Assembly (NCBI GenBank): GCA_050291935.1
Contig: JBNKKR010000026.1
Location: forward strand, 1 to 54,366
DNA: 54,366 nt
Source: Desulfocapsa sp050291935
GTDB lineage: Bacteria > Desulfobacterota > Desulfobulbia > Desulfobulbales > Desulfocapsaceae
Direction of reading: 5' to 3'
In this document: one piece after another, positions 45,873 to 54,366 of the stretch
Layout: each line of letters opens with the position of its first letter
Position numbering within the stretch: position 1 is the stretch's first letter
The notes under the pieces: model-generated
Told to the model about the DNA's origin: nothing
Databases searched by the model: none
Seen by the model: only the letters and a program-made list of their open reading frames with translations
Translations under genes and position numbers: made by a program

Positions 45873-48800
45873 TTACAAGTCTGTTTCAACCACCTCTTGT
45901 TGGGTACTCCAAAATGGCTGATACGCCCTTTTCGGCTCAAATCCACCAGATGCGCTCTTTGTACCAAAAGTTGTAATGGACGGTTTCATTCTGTCAATCT
46001 CATCAACTTCAACCACCGGATACAACAGGTGTCCGCCAGCTTCTTTATTAACCCCCAAATTTACCTGGCCAAGCTCTTTTTGAAGAAGGGTCAGCCCATA
46101 AAAAGAGAGATCTACAGGGTCCAATTTCGCGCCATAGCCCTTTTCCCTGAGTAGCGTATTAACAAGTTCTGTCCAGGTGGGAAGTGCACCGCTGGAACCT
46201 GTAACTCTGGTACCATTTTTCCGCATGGACTGGTTGTTATCAAAACCGACATACACCCCCAACGTAAAACCCCCTTCCACCACCATCCCTGTTCCATCCT
46301 TTGAAACTGCAGGCAAACATCCATAAAAGGAGGCGTTGGTGTACTCATTGGCCGTCCCGGTTTTTCCAAGCAAGGGAATAATCAAATCCGTGGGAGCCAA
46401 TGCATCATCTTTGGTGTCTTGCGTTTGCGGTAAACGTGCATGCTCCTGAGCATATCTCCCCGTTCCAAATTTAACCACATTTTCAAGGATATGACCAAGG
46501 ACAAGGGTGGTTTCTTCCTGAAAAACCTTGTGCTCGGCTGTGGTGGACTGATACACGATCTCCCCATCCAGGGTTTCTATCCGATCAAGGACTGTCAACA
46601 AATCGCGCTGTTCCACATCTGCCGCGGGAAGCAAAGAAACCGCACCACTGATTAAGCCCTCATACATTCTCACCGTCTCAAGCAGCGTTACAACATTTGA
46701 ACCGAGCGGAAATGACAGTACTGGCTCAAGAGTGCTGGAAATTCCAAGCTCCTTTCCAAATTGGATAAGATACTGCAATCCCACCAACACCCTGAAATCA
46801 TGAACCTTCGCCAAAACCTCCATACTATACGGGGTAAGGGTCTCCAAATGCTTGAACTCACGGTTGACCTGTTTTTCCACAAGACGAAGAGCTGCTGAAC
46901 TCAGGACCGAATCAATGAGCACATCATCCCAAAATTTTTCTCTTACCGAGTCTTCAGCCTTATTGAGGAATTGATACAGCCGCTCACTATCAATACATGA
47001 TAGATGTTCATAGACACCTTCTTTATTGGTAAATACATATTTTCGCTTCTCTTTGTCAAAATACAGCTCCCCAGTTTCACTATTTATTGCAAGTCGAAAA
47101 GGATTTATCAGCCTCCCAGGAAGGTTGTTTCTATACAGAGAAAGCTCCTGCTGGAGTTGTAAAAGTTCCAGATAGTTTCCCCGTAAGACCTTCTTTCGCA
47201 GCAACTGCTCTTTACGCTGAGAGGAGGAGAGCTTTTCTGTGGCCAGTAGGGCATCAATTTCCTGAATATAGTTATCAAAATGAAGGCCATAATGGAGCTG
47301 TTGTAATATGTGGTATTCCTCTTCCCGGTTCTCAAACAAAAAATCCGTTTCAAGATGCTTAACTGCCGCGGCAAAGGCCGCTTCCCGCAGTGTCGAACGA
47401 TCAATAACAATACCGTGGGTATCTCGTATCCGTGAACGGTATAAGGTGTATGGCTCCTCTTTCCCGTCTTTTATACGTGGCGCCAAAGCAAGATGGCTTG
47501 CAAGATCAGCAAACTCATCTTCAGAAAGCCGGTCACATAAATGATACAAGAGCCAAATAGATGCCAGGTTTTCCGAGCGTACTCCAGCCCAACTCATCGA
47601 AACCTGATCCGCCTTATTGGTGTGGTCGGGACGTGGGAAATAGGGTTGCCCCTGGTAGACAAACACCTCTCGAACATTCGGTAAGATATCTACACTGTTC
47701 CAATTCAGTTGCAGTGCAGCTGCGTACAAAAATGGCTTAAAGGCCGAACCCATTGTCCGTTTTGCTGCTATTGCCCGGTTGTAAAAACGATTTTCCACCC
47801 CGCCTGCCATCGCCTTAATCATCCCTTTTTGCATGATCAACGCGCCACCCTGCATCTGAGGAAATCGCTCCAAATCTAAAAGAATTTCCTCATCGTTTAT
47901 TTCCCGGATACTCACCCACACCCGGTCTCCCTCGACCAGTTGTTCCATTAACAACGGAAGATCAGAATCCTTTGCTTCAGTCCACCGATTTTTTTGCCAT
48001 TTCACCAATGCGGTCAGTGGCCGTTGTAACCCCTTGCGATCTATTCGACCGTCCGGCAAATCCTCGCCAAAGGTTACAAGCAACTGATCAGGACTTTTCT
48101 TGCTAATTGTGCCAAAAAGAAAACCATGTTCTTCCTGCTCCCGATCCCCCCGATAATTGGTATTGGCAAGTTCCTGCTGTACCTCTTCCCTTTGATAGCC
48201 GCGCATTCTGATATCTAAACGGGATAGCTCATGACGCAGCCAGTACAGGGTGTCTTTTTGTAAATCCTTATCAACACTGGTAACAACACGCAAACCCGCT
48301 GTGGCCAAATTTGATATCCCATGCTTTTCCAGGGCGTCCCGAACCGTATCGGTACTCACCGCATCCTTGACCATTTCCATTACATAATCAAGGTCATAAC
48401 CAACCTGCCCTTCTGTAAATACCACATTAGCATTACTGCTTGCGTTGTACTCCTGCTCCGTGATCATGCCAAGTTCTCGCATCTGCCTTAGAACGTAGGC
48501 AACTCGAATATTTACCCGGTGTCTTACCTCCTGCTCAGATGTGGCGGATTTTCTAATAAATGGATTGTAGTAGTTGGGCCGCTTTACGCTACCTGCAATA
48601 AAGGCACTCTCAAGCAGAGTCAACTCTTCAACATTTTTATCAAAATAGTATCTTGCGGCTACACCTAAACCGTGCCCGTTTCCGCGTACATAAAATTGAT
48701 TGGCATAAAATTCAAAAATTTTCTCTTTGGAATAGTGCTGTTCCAGACGAAGCGCAAAAAGCAGTTCCTTGAGTTTTGCCTCATAGGATCTTCCAGAGCG

Positions 48801-49214
48801 TTTAAAGAGGTTTTTAGCAGTTTGCTGGGTAAGCGTGCTCCCACCTTGAACGACTCTCCCGGCTTTGTAATTTTTAAGAGCAGCTCGAGCAATGGAAACC
48901 AGATCAAATCCATAATGATCAAAAAAGCGATTGTCTTCCGAAGCCACCAGAGCATTTACAAAACTCTTAGGTATCTGATCATAGGTGACATATTGCCTGT
49001 GCGCATCATCAAAAAAAACGCCAAGCGGTGTTTGCCCATCGCTGTAAAACACTGGACTCTCTTTGCCAAGAATAGACTGAATATTTTCAAGTGAAATTTC
49101 GTCGCCTGGATGCAATACCACATAGTAATAATAACCTCCCGAAAGGGTAAGACATCCGACAACAGCCAGCACAAGAAATGTGATCAGTAAAAACTTAAGT
49201 ATTTTCTTTATCAT
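45873..49214 (-). CDS. Class A penicillin-binding protein (PBP1-like)
   Basis: A bifunctional murein synthase of 1113 residues from the ATG at 49214 (MIKKILKFLLITFLVLAVVG, one membrane helix); a GTG at 49277 would add 21 residues. The glycosyltransferase domain has VASEDNRFFDHYGFD and GGSTLTQQTAKNLFKRSGR. The transpeptidase domain has TMGSAFKPF (Ser-xx-Lys), RSENLAS (SxN) and GKTGTANEY. It is unusually long, by 250 to 350 residues over normal PBP1A, owing to a central insertion between the glycosyltransferase and transpeptidase domains. Confidence 0.9.
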   Translation of the reverse strand: MIKKILKFLLITFLVLAVVGCLTLSGGYYYYVVLHPGDEISLENIQSILGKESPVFYSDGQTPLGVFFDDAHRQYVTYDQIPKSFVNALVASEDNRFFDHYGFDLVSIARAALKNYKAGRVVQGGSTLTQQTAKNLFKRSGRSYEAKLKELLFALRLEQHYSKEKIFEFYANQFYVRGNGHGLGVAARYYFDKNVEELTLLESAFIAGSVKRPNYYNPFIRKSATSEQEVRHRVNIRVAYVLRQMRELGMITEQEYNASSNANVVFTEGQVGYDLDYVMEMVKDAVSTDTVRDALEKHGISNLATAGLRVVTSVDKDLQKDTLYWLRHELSRLDIRMRGYQREEVQQELANTNYRGDREQEEHGFLFGTISKKSPDQLLVTFGEDLPDGRIDRKGLQRPLTALVKWQKNRWTEAKDSDLPLLMEQLVEGDRVWVSIREINDEEILLDLERFPQMQGGALIMQKGMIKAMAGGVENRFYNRAIAAKRTMGSAFKPFLYAAALQLNWNSVDILPNVREVFVYQGQPYFPRPDHTNKADQVSMSWAGVRSENLASIWLLYHLCDRLSEDEFADLASHLALAPRIKDGKEEPYTLYRSRIRDTHGIVIDRSTLREAAFAAAVKHLETDFLFENREEEYHILQQLHYGLHFDNYIQEIDALLATEKLSSSQRKEQLLRKKVLRGNYLELLQLQQELSLYRNNLPGRLINPFRLAINSETGELYFDKEKRKYVFTNKEGVYEHLSCIDSERLYQFLNKAEDSVREKFWDDVLIDSVLSSAALRLVEKQVNREFKHLETLTPYSMEVLAKVHDFRVLVGLQYLIQFGKELGISSTLEPVLSFPLGSNVVTLLETVRMYEGLISGAVSLLPAADVEQRDLLTVLDRIETLDGEIVYQSTTAEHKVFQEETTLVLGHILENVVKFGTGRYAQEHARLPQTQDTKDDALAPTDLIIPLLGKTGTANEYTNASFYGCLPAVSKDGTGMVVEGGFTLGVYVGFDNNQSMRKNGTRVTGSSGALPTWTELVNTLLREKGYGAKLDPVDLSFYGLTLLQKELGQVNLGVNKEAGGHLLYPVVEVDEIDRMKPSITTFGTKSASGGFEPKRAYQPFWSTQQEVVETDL

Positions 49215-49356
49215 AAACCGATAATATTTTTTAATGGAGTTGCGGAATAACCTGCAAATAAGGCTTGTGGCAAGCACAAATAACAGTTATCCAAGAACTA
49301 CTAAAGGGGCGAAAGTTGATGATTATTGTCCTTAAAGGCCCTATTTTCCCTTGCAA

Positions 49357-49378
49357 TTAAACTCTTCATAGAGTTTAA
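49357..49378. promoter_or_regulatory. Perfect 9-bp dyad between the PBP1 and MltD genes
   Basis: TTAAACTCT and AGAGTTTAA are perfectly complementary around TCAT. The dyad lies in the divergent promoter region of two cell-wall genes. It has no terminator tail on either strand, so an operator is more likely than a terminator. Confidence 0.45.
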
Positions 49379-49519
49379 ATACGGCTTTTATGTACGTTGT
49401 ACTGTCTTCAGGAGAATAACTCAAGGACGCTATCGTTTTCTGTTTATCTGGTTGCCGACAACTGCTTTTGCAAAATACCAGATATAAATAGACAAGGAAA
49501 GCTCCTCACTCTCTTTTTT

Positions 49520-51241
49520 ATGAGTCCTATTGTTATGCCCAAAATTATCCATTTTTGTCTGTTGAGCATCTGTTGTATGAGCGTTGCTCTGTTGTCCACG
49601 TCCTGTTCCACCACAAACACAGCTTCTGTTTCATCCCTGCCGGAAAGTGAAGATATTTCCGCAGTAAGTGCTATCCCAAATGACCCTGAACTGTTACTTG
49701 TCAATTCGGAAACAGAACAGTGCCTTACAGAAGAACTTGAGGCGCTGCGTAAAACCGGAACCTGGCAGCAGACAAGCGCCATCTCCGCTTCAAGTCAAAA
49801 GGCAACATACGACTTTCCCGTTGTAATTAACAAACAGGTACAAGCCTATTTGGATATCTTCCAATACCGTCAGAAAAAAACATTTGCGAAGTGGCTTGCA
49901 AGATCAGGCAAATATCTCCCCCTTATCCAACAAGAATTGCGGGAAGCGGGACTTCCTGAAGATCTTGCTTACCTTGCCATGATCGAATCAGGATTTAATC
50001 AACGTGCATACTCCCGGGCCAGAGCAGTGGGACTGTGGCAGTTTATCAAAGGGACCGGAAGAATGTACAACCTTCGTGTTGACCGGTATGTGGATGAACG
50101 TCGACATGCTGGCAAATCAACAGAAGCAGCCATTGCCTTTCTTCAAGACCTGTATAATGAGTTTGGCGACTGGCATCTGGCTGTCGCGGGCTACAATGCG
50201 GGGGCCGGCAAAATCCGGCGCGGACTACAGCGCTTTAAGTGTAAAGACTTCTGGAGTCTTGCTGGGCATCGTTACCTAAGACTGGAAACAAAGCGCTATG
50301 TGCCAAAACTTATTGCGGCCATTGTTATCGCAAAGAATCCGGAAAAGTATGGTTTTGGAGACGTTGTCTATGAAAAACCGCTTAGTTATGAGACACTACG
50401 CGTTGGGCCAGGGCTTAGTCTTGATGCCATAGCCCTTCTTAGCGGGAGCAGCGCAAAAGAAATAAAACATCTCAACCGGGAGTTAAAAACGGGACGTACG
50501 CCCTTAAACACGGAGTCATATGAGGTGCAAATCCCCATCGGCACGAAAGAACTCGCACTGGCAAATCTTCCCCGTCTGCACCGAATAGCCACCACCGGTT
50601 ATGGCACCCATGTAATACAACCTGGCGACTCCATCTCTTCAATTTGCAGGCGTTACAACATCAACAAGACAACACTGCTTAAAATCAACAACTTACGAAG
50701 CAGCAAACTGATTGCCGGGAAACATCTTCGCATTCCCCAGGCAAAAGTTCGCTATCGCTTACTAAACAAAGGCGAGGAAGCACAACTCGCTGCCGGTGAT
50801 TTGATTCTCCATACCATTAAACGTGGAGAAACTGTCTCCACCATTGCCTCAAAATATCATGTCCCACCCGAATTAATTGTGAGTTGGAACGGACTTAAAA
50901 GTGTCCATAGAATTACGGCAGGAGAGCAACTGGCATTATATATAGAAGGTGCTGGAAAACGTAGCGCAAAACCTGAAAAGGCAACATCTGTGGCTGCAGC
51001 CAGCAAAAAAAGTAATTCTAGCGCAAACCTTATCGTACTTGCTGAACAGAAAAAAGCTCTTCTTCCTCAATCAAACGAAGCAGCTGGGAGTGAAATTACA
51101 TGGTACCGAGTACAACAGGGAGACTCTCTGTGGGCCATCGCCCGAAAGTTTAATCTTTCCACCAGTCAGTTAAAATCCTGGAACAATCTCAAATCAAACC
51201 GTATCCATCCAGGGGCAAAATTAATCGTGAGTAATGTGTAG
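49520..51241 (+). CDS. MltD-like lytic transglycosylase with three LysM domains
   Basis: A protein of about 573 residues from the ATG at 49520; the ATG at 49535 is equally possible. The signal has a lipobox-like LLSTSC. The SLT domain holds Glu in YLAMIESGFN, AVGLWQFIKGTGRMYNL and LAVAGYNAGAGKI. Three LysM repeats bind peptidoglycan: HVIQPGDSISSICRRYNI, HTIKRGETVSTIASKYHV and YRVQQGDSLWAIARKFNL. It cleaves murein glycan strands with 1,6-anhydro ends. It is divergent from the PBP1 gene. Confidence 0.92.
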   Translation: MSPIVMPKIIHFCLLSICCMSVALLSTSCSTTNTASVSSLPESEDISAVSAIPNDPELLLVNSETEQCLTEELEALRKTGTWQQTSAISASSQKATYDFPVVINKQVQAYLDIFQYRQKKTFAKWLARSGKYLPLIQQELREAGLPEDLAYLAMIESGFNQRAYSRARAVGLWQFIKGTGRMYNLRVDRYVDERRHAGKSTEAAIAFLQDLYNEFGDWHLAVAGYNAGAGKIRRGLQRFKCKDFWSLAGHRYLRLETKRYVPKLIAAIVIAKNPEKYGFGDVVYEKPLSYETLRVGPGLSLDAIALLSGSSAKEIKHLNRELKTGRTPLNTESYEVQIPIGTKELALANLPRLHRIATTGYGTHVIQPGDSISSICRRYNINKTTLLKINNLRSSKLIAGKHLRIPQAKVRYRLLNKGEEAQLAAGDLILHTIKRGETVSTIASKYHVPPELIVSWNGLKSVHRITAGEQLALYIEGAGKRSAKPEKATSVAAASKKSNSSANLIVLAEQKKALLPQSNEAAGSEITWYRVQQGDSLWAIARKFNLSTSQLKSWNNLKSNRIHPGAKLIVSNV

Positions 51242-51327
51242 GAATTCTATACACATCCCCTTTTCTACGGAAATAGAAGCCTATATCCAGTACCCGAACA
51301 ACTAATAGCTTTTCATTATTTATCATT

Positions 51328-52524
51328 ATGACAACTCAAGCATTCCCCGCAGCGGACTATCCGTCTGATGTGCATCAAATTCACTTTGCGGGTAAAACCA
51401 TTCTTCTAATAGGTACTGCGCATATTTCTCAAGAATCCGTCGATCTGGTGGAGGAAGTGATCAGCCAGGAGAAGCCCGATTCCGTCTGCCTGGAACTCGA
51501 TGAAAAACGTTTTACTGCCCTAACCCAGAAAAAGAAGTGGCAATCCCTGGACCTGAAGCAGGTTATCAAAAAAAAGCAGCTCTCCACCTTAATGATCAAT
51601 CTCCTTATGGCCTCATACCAGAAAAAACTTGGTGGACAAATGGGAGTACAACCTGGGGCTGAACTACTGCATGGCGCCAAAACAGCTCAACAATATGATA
51701 TTCCCATATCCTTAATTGACCGGGATGTTCGGATCACCATGCGCAGGGCCTGGAAATGCACATCGTTTTTTAAAAAGGGCTACCTGCTGGCAACCATCTT
51801 CGCGTCCCTTTTTGATTCCACTGAAATCAGTGAAGAAAAACTGGCGGAAATGAAACAAAAAGATGTCCTTTCCGAACTTATGGAGGAGTTGGGAACAGCC
51901 TTACCAGATGTTAAAAAGGTGCTTATCAGCGAACGTGATATATACCTCTGTGAAAAAATTAAAAGTACAGCTGGAGAACGTATAGTAGCCGTTGTCGGTG
52001 CAGGTCATGTTGCGGGAATAAAAGAGTGCTTTACAAAAGATAACAGTGCACTACTGGACGAAATCACAACCATCCCCCCCGTCTCACCAATCTGGAAAGT
52101 CATCGGCTGGTCTATCCCGTTACTGATCCTTGGCTCCATAGCAGCCATTGGTATGCAAAAGGGCGCAGCGGATGCGGGAGCCAATATTCTCTATTGGATA
52201 CTGGCCAACGGTATCCCTTCAGCAATTGGCGGAATAGTGGCATACGCCAACCCACTCACCGTCCTGGGTGCATTTATTGCGGCCCCCATTACCAGTCTCA
52301 CACCTGTGATTGGTGCAGGATATGTGGCAGCATTCATCCAAGCCATGCGTACTCCACCCGTGGTCAAGGAATTTGAGACGGTGGGAGATGATATGGGAAC
52401 CTTTCTGGGCTGGTGGAAGAATAAACTCCTTCGCCTCTTCCTCGTCTTTCTTTTAACCGGCCTTGGTTCGTTTGTTGGTACCTATATCGGTGGATATGAA
52501 ATAGTGAGTAATTTACTGAGTTAG
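51328..52524 (+). CDS. TraB/PrgY-family membrane protein
   Basis: A 398-residue protein. The N-terminal 230 residues are the TraB domain: LIGTAHISQESVDLVEEV, LELDEKRF, LIDRDVRITMRRAW, SERDIYLCEKI and VAVVGAGHVAGIKE. Four or five membrane helices follow (TSLTPVIGAGYVAAFIQAMR). The fold belongs to the Tiki/TraB metallohydrolase clan; GxxH, ERD and GxGH motifs are intact. Enterococcal TraB and PrgY inactivate peptide pheromones. The substrate here is unknown. Confidence 0.9.
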   Translation: MTTQAFPAADYPSDVHQIHFAGKTILLIGTAHISQESVDLVEEVISQEKPDSVCLELDEKRFTALTQKKKWQSLDLKQVIKKKQLSTLMINLLMASYQKKLGGQMGVQPGAELLHGAKTAQQYDIPISLIDRDVRITMRRAWKCTSFFKKGYLLATIFASLFDSTEISEEKLAEMKQKDVLSELMEELGTALPDVKKVLISERDIYLCEKIKSTAGERIVAVVGAGHVAGIKECFTKDNSALLDEITTIPPVSPIWKVIGWSIPLLILGSIAAIGMQKGAADAGANILYWILANGIPSAIGGIVAYANPLTVLGAFIAAPITSLTPVIGAGYVAAFIQAMRTPPVVKEFETVGDDMGTFLGWWKNKLLRLFLVFLLTGLGSFVGTYIGGYEIVSNLLS

Positions 52525-52623
52525 CGGCTGACAAAATTGAGAATCTGCATCAAACAACAAACAAATCAAACAGTTACCACAAGAGATCTCGATAAAAAAA
52601 TGGCTGGTAAATAAATCGCGATC

Positions 52624-53349
52624 TTAGGCGATGGACTCACCGTTGATATTTACGTTCAGGGAACCGTCTGGTGTAAAGCCAAGCGAGAAATCACCAGCAG
52701 AGTGTCTGCCATCAAACAAATCACTATACTTCGCCATTAACAGGTCGATCTCATCTTCTGACATCCCCTCACTTTCTTCTTGGAACGCTAAGGCCCGCTG
52801 AATGCCAGCAAGGTGTGAAGAGAGGGCATTTACCGTACTCATTTCCTTTGCAAGTGTCGGATTCTCATCGAGCATCTGGGTAAATTCTTCACTGTACTGA
52901 TAGTCATCCGGTAAAATCAACTCTCCCCTATTGTCGTATTGGATTGTGTCTGGAGCAACAGGAATTCCATAGTCGCTCATCAGCCCTGGAAGTACTTTGG
53001 AAATATGTTTAGCCAATACATTGATGTTATTTTCGGTTGGAAGGAGGAGCGGTGGCAATGATTCAATCCCCCCTGATACCACTTCCTGATTAGGAGAAAA
53101 ATAGGCATCAATGCCCAGCTCGACACTCCCTTTATTGGTGTCAAATAGCGCTGTTTCATCGGAATAAACTGGTGAAACAGTCTGAGTTGCCGCCAGCTCA
53201 CGTGCTTGGGGAGAGAGCGTGACACTGTCTTGAATAGCTGCATTACTTCCTGATCCAGTTTGGCTCTTATCGGAATTCCATACTACTTCTGAGGAGATTC
53301 GTTTCATTGCTCCATAAATCTCAACCCCTTTGGCAGATGACACTTGCAT
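52624..53349 (-). CDS. Uncharacterised protein with FlgM-like N-terminal motif
   Basis: A 241-residue acidic protein with no signal or membrane segment. QDSVTLSPQARELAATQ near residue 40 resembles the start of the FlgM anti-sigma28 family (DxVxLSPxARE), a motif also seen in other flagellar-linked proteins. The rest, including EESEGMSEDEIDLLMAKYSD and FTPDGSLNVNING, is not recognised. No flagellar gene is near. The gene stands alone on the minus strand. Confidence 0.6.
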   Translation of the reverse strand: MQVSSAKGVEIYGAMKRISSEVVWNSDKSQTGSGSNAAIQDSVTLSPQARELAATQTVSPVYSDETALFDTNKGSVELGIDAYFSPNQEVVSGGIESLPPLLLPTENNINVLAKHISKVLPGLMSDYGIPVAPDTIQYDNRGELILPDDYQYSEEFTQMLDENPTLAKEMSTVNALSSHLAGIQRALAFQEESEGMSEDEIDLLMAKYSDLFDGRHSAGDFSLGFTPDGSLNVNINGESIA

Positions 53350-53541
53350 ATGGTCCTCCCTCTATAGACAGAATTTACCAGCAGATACATTTTCGCTCGC
53401 TAGTCAAGATTACTCCTTATCGGCACCTTTAGATAAACACAATAGTGTTAAATCGGACTAGCCTAAGAATTCAGGCACCACACAATAGAAAGTGCAATAT
53501 ACAATGCAACAGTGAAAAAAATACGATAGGAGAGAAAACTG

Positions 53542-54366
53542 CTACTGCAAAAGATCAGGCAACCAGAGTACCATATCGGGAAAGACTATAAAGAAAATCA
53601 AACCCAACGTCTCAACAATGGCAAAGGGAATGGAACCGCGGATAACATCCATAAGAGAAACCGATGGTGGGGAAACACCCTTTATCACAAACAAATTAAG
53701 CCCCACCGGTGGAGTTTCCGTTCCAATTTCGCAGGCAATGGCCATGACAATACCAAACCAGAGACTGCTGTACCCCATTCCAAGGACAATGGGAAGGAAA
53801 ATGGGGGTGCTAATCAGGATTACAGAGACAACATCCATAAACATTCCCATTATATACAATAAAGTAAAGATACCAGCCAAGACCACCCAATTCGGCATAT
53901 TGAGCCTAGCAACAAAAGATGCCAGTTCCTGGGGAACCTGCAACCTTGTCAACACATAGCCAAAGAGAAGTGCCGAAGCAAAAATCAGCATGATCATCGA
54001 ACTGGTGGTGATGGTCGAACGTAAAATTTGCCGAAATGTCTGCCAGCTCAACTGTTTTTGCAGCAAAGAGATAAGCAAAGAGCCCACACACCCCACAGCA
54101 GCCGCCTCTGTCGGAGTGGCAATCCCTTTATAAATAGAACCAAGGACAAGAATGATCAACACCACCACCGGCCAAACACGAACAAGGGACTGAAAACGCA
54201 TCTTCCAGGTGACCAAGTCCTTATTGGGTGGAGCAATTTCTGGTCGAAAGACACCTATAAGAAAAATATACCCCATCATCAGAGAAGCGAGCACCACACC
54301 GGGAACAATACCGGCAATAAATAAGCGCCCCACCGATTCGTCACCAACCACGCCATAAAGAATAAG
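53542..54366 (-). CDS. TRAP transporter large permease subunit (DctM), C-terminal part
   Basis: The open frame continues past the right edge of the window; it includes LILYGVVGDESVGRLFIAG, the conserved DctM segment. The rest has ATPTEAAAVGCVGSLLISL, FMDVVSVILISTPIFLPIV and TETPPVGLNLFVIKGV, all DctM signatures. This is the membrane channel of a TRAP carboxylate uptake system. The N-terminal third, the DctQ subunit and the binding protein lie outside the window. Confidence 0.93.
   Translation of the reverse strand, partial: LILYGVVGDESVGRLFIAGIVPGVVLASLMMGYIFLIGVFRPEIAPPNKDLVTWKMRFQSLVRVWPVVVLIILVLGSIYKGIATPTEAAAVGCVGSLLISLLQKQLSWQTFRQILRSTITTSSMIMLIFASALLFGYVLTRLQVPQELASFVARLNMPNWVVLAGIFTLLYIMGMFMDVVSVILISTPIFLPIVLGMGYSSLWFGIVMAIACEIGTETPPVGLNLFVIKGVSPPSVSLMDVIRGSIPFAIVETLGLIFFIVFPDMVLWLPDLLQ

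Overview
The window looks like chromosome of a sulfur-metabolising, strictly anaerobic Desulfobacterota bacterium, probably of the Desulfobulbales. This is inferred from the iorAB-paaK operon, the TRAP transporter, a PEP-CTERM protein, class I tRNAs with encoded CCA, and an AT-leaning host backbone (about 45% GC by eye) interrupted by a visibly more GC-rich block. No rRNA or marker gene fixes the genus.

Layout. 1-2636: minus-strand operon for indolepyruvate:ferredoxin oxidoreductase (iorA, iorB) and an aryl-CoA ligase (paaK, cut by the window edge). 2637-7140: accessory DNA with a HigB/HigA pair, a frameshifted Gp49-type toxin beside an intact XRE antitoxin, an IS630 remnant, and a RAYT (REP-associated Y1 transposase) element with inverted GGTCCGACCCC ends, a strong hairpin and a five-copy tandem repeat. 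7168-11639: a sigma54 activator broken by a frameshift, an MFS permease interrupted at a C9 tract, a putative sigma54 promoter with an upstream dyad, a nitroreductase and a divergent MarR regulator.

11674-21498 is the most interesting block: seven tightly packed minus-strand genes, more GC-rich than their surroundings. In transcription order they encode a GNAT-like protein, an OleC-like AMP-forming ligase, a class I HMG-CoA reductase, a UbiA prenyltransferase, a PEP-synthase/rifampin-phosphotransferase-like enzyme, a BtaA-like (DUF3419) aminocarboxypropyl transferase, and a phytol/dolichol-kinase-like membrane protein with an extra membrane domain. I know of no described pathway with this set. 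It looks like an uncharacterised prenyl-lipid or meroterpenoid cluster. It is bounded by a ThiC remnant and a stack of broken insertion sequences (IS91, IS4, ISL3 and IS1634 types, 21.6-25.4 kb), followed by BrnT/BrnA and antitoxin remnants.

26613-32335: a LuxP/LuxQ-like pair in which every AI-2-contacting residue of LuxP is conserved, divergent from a second hybrid kinase. 32369-42777: housekeeping genes: ABC-F ATPase, radical SAM protein, RNase III, tRNA-Cys, glycogen phosphorylase, a TPR protein with the cysteine genes cysE-cysK, a DUF1566 protein and tRNA-Pro. 43074-54366: an IdeS-like cysteine protease with a PEP-CTERM anchor, an envelope lipoprotein, a large class A penicillin-binding protein, an MltD-like transglycosylase, a TraB-family membrane protein, an unknown protein and the end of a TRAP permease.

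Several genes between 4.4 and 9.9 kb carry single-base frameshifts. They may be decay, phase variation, programmed frameshifting or sequence errors; read-level checking is needed to separate these.
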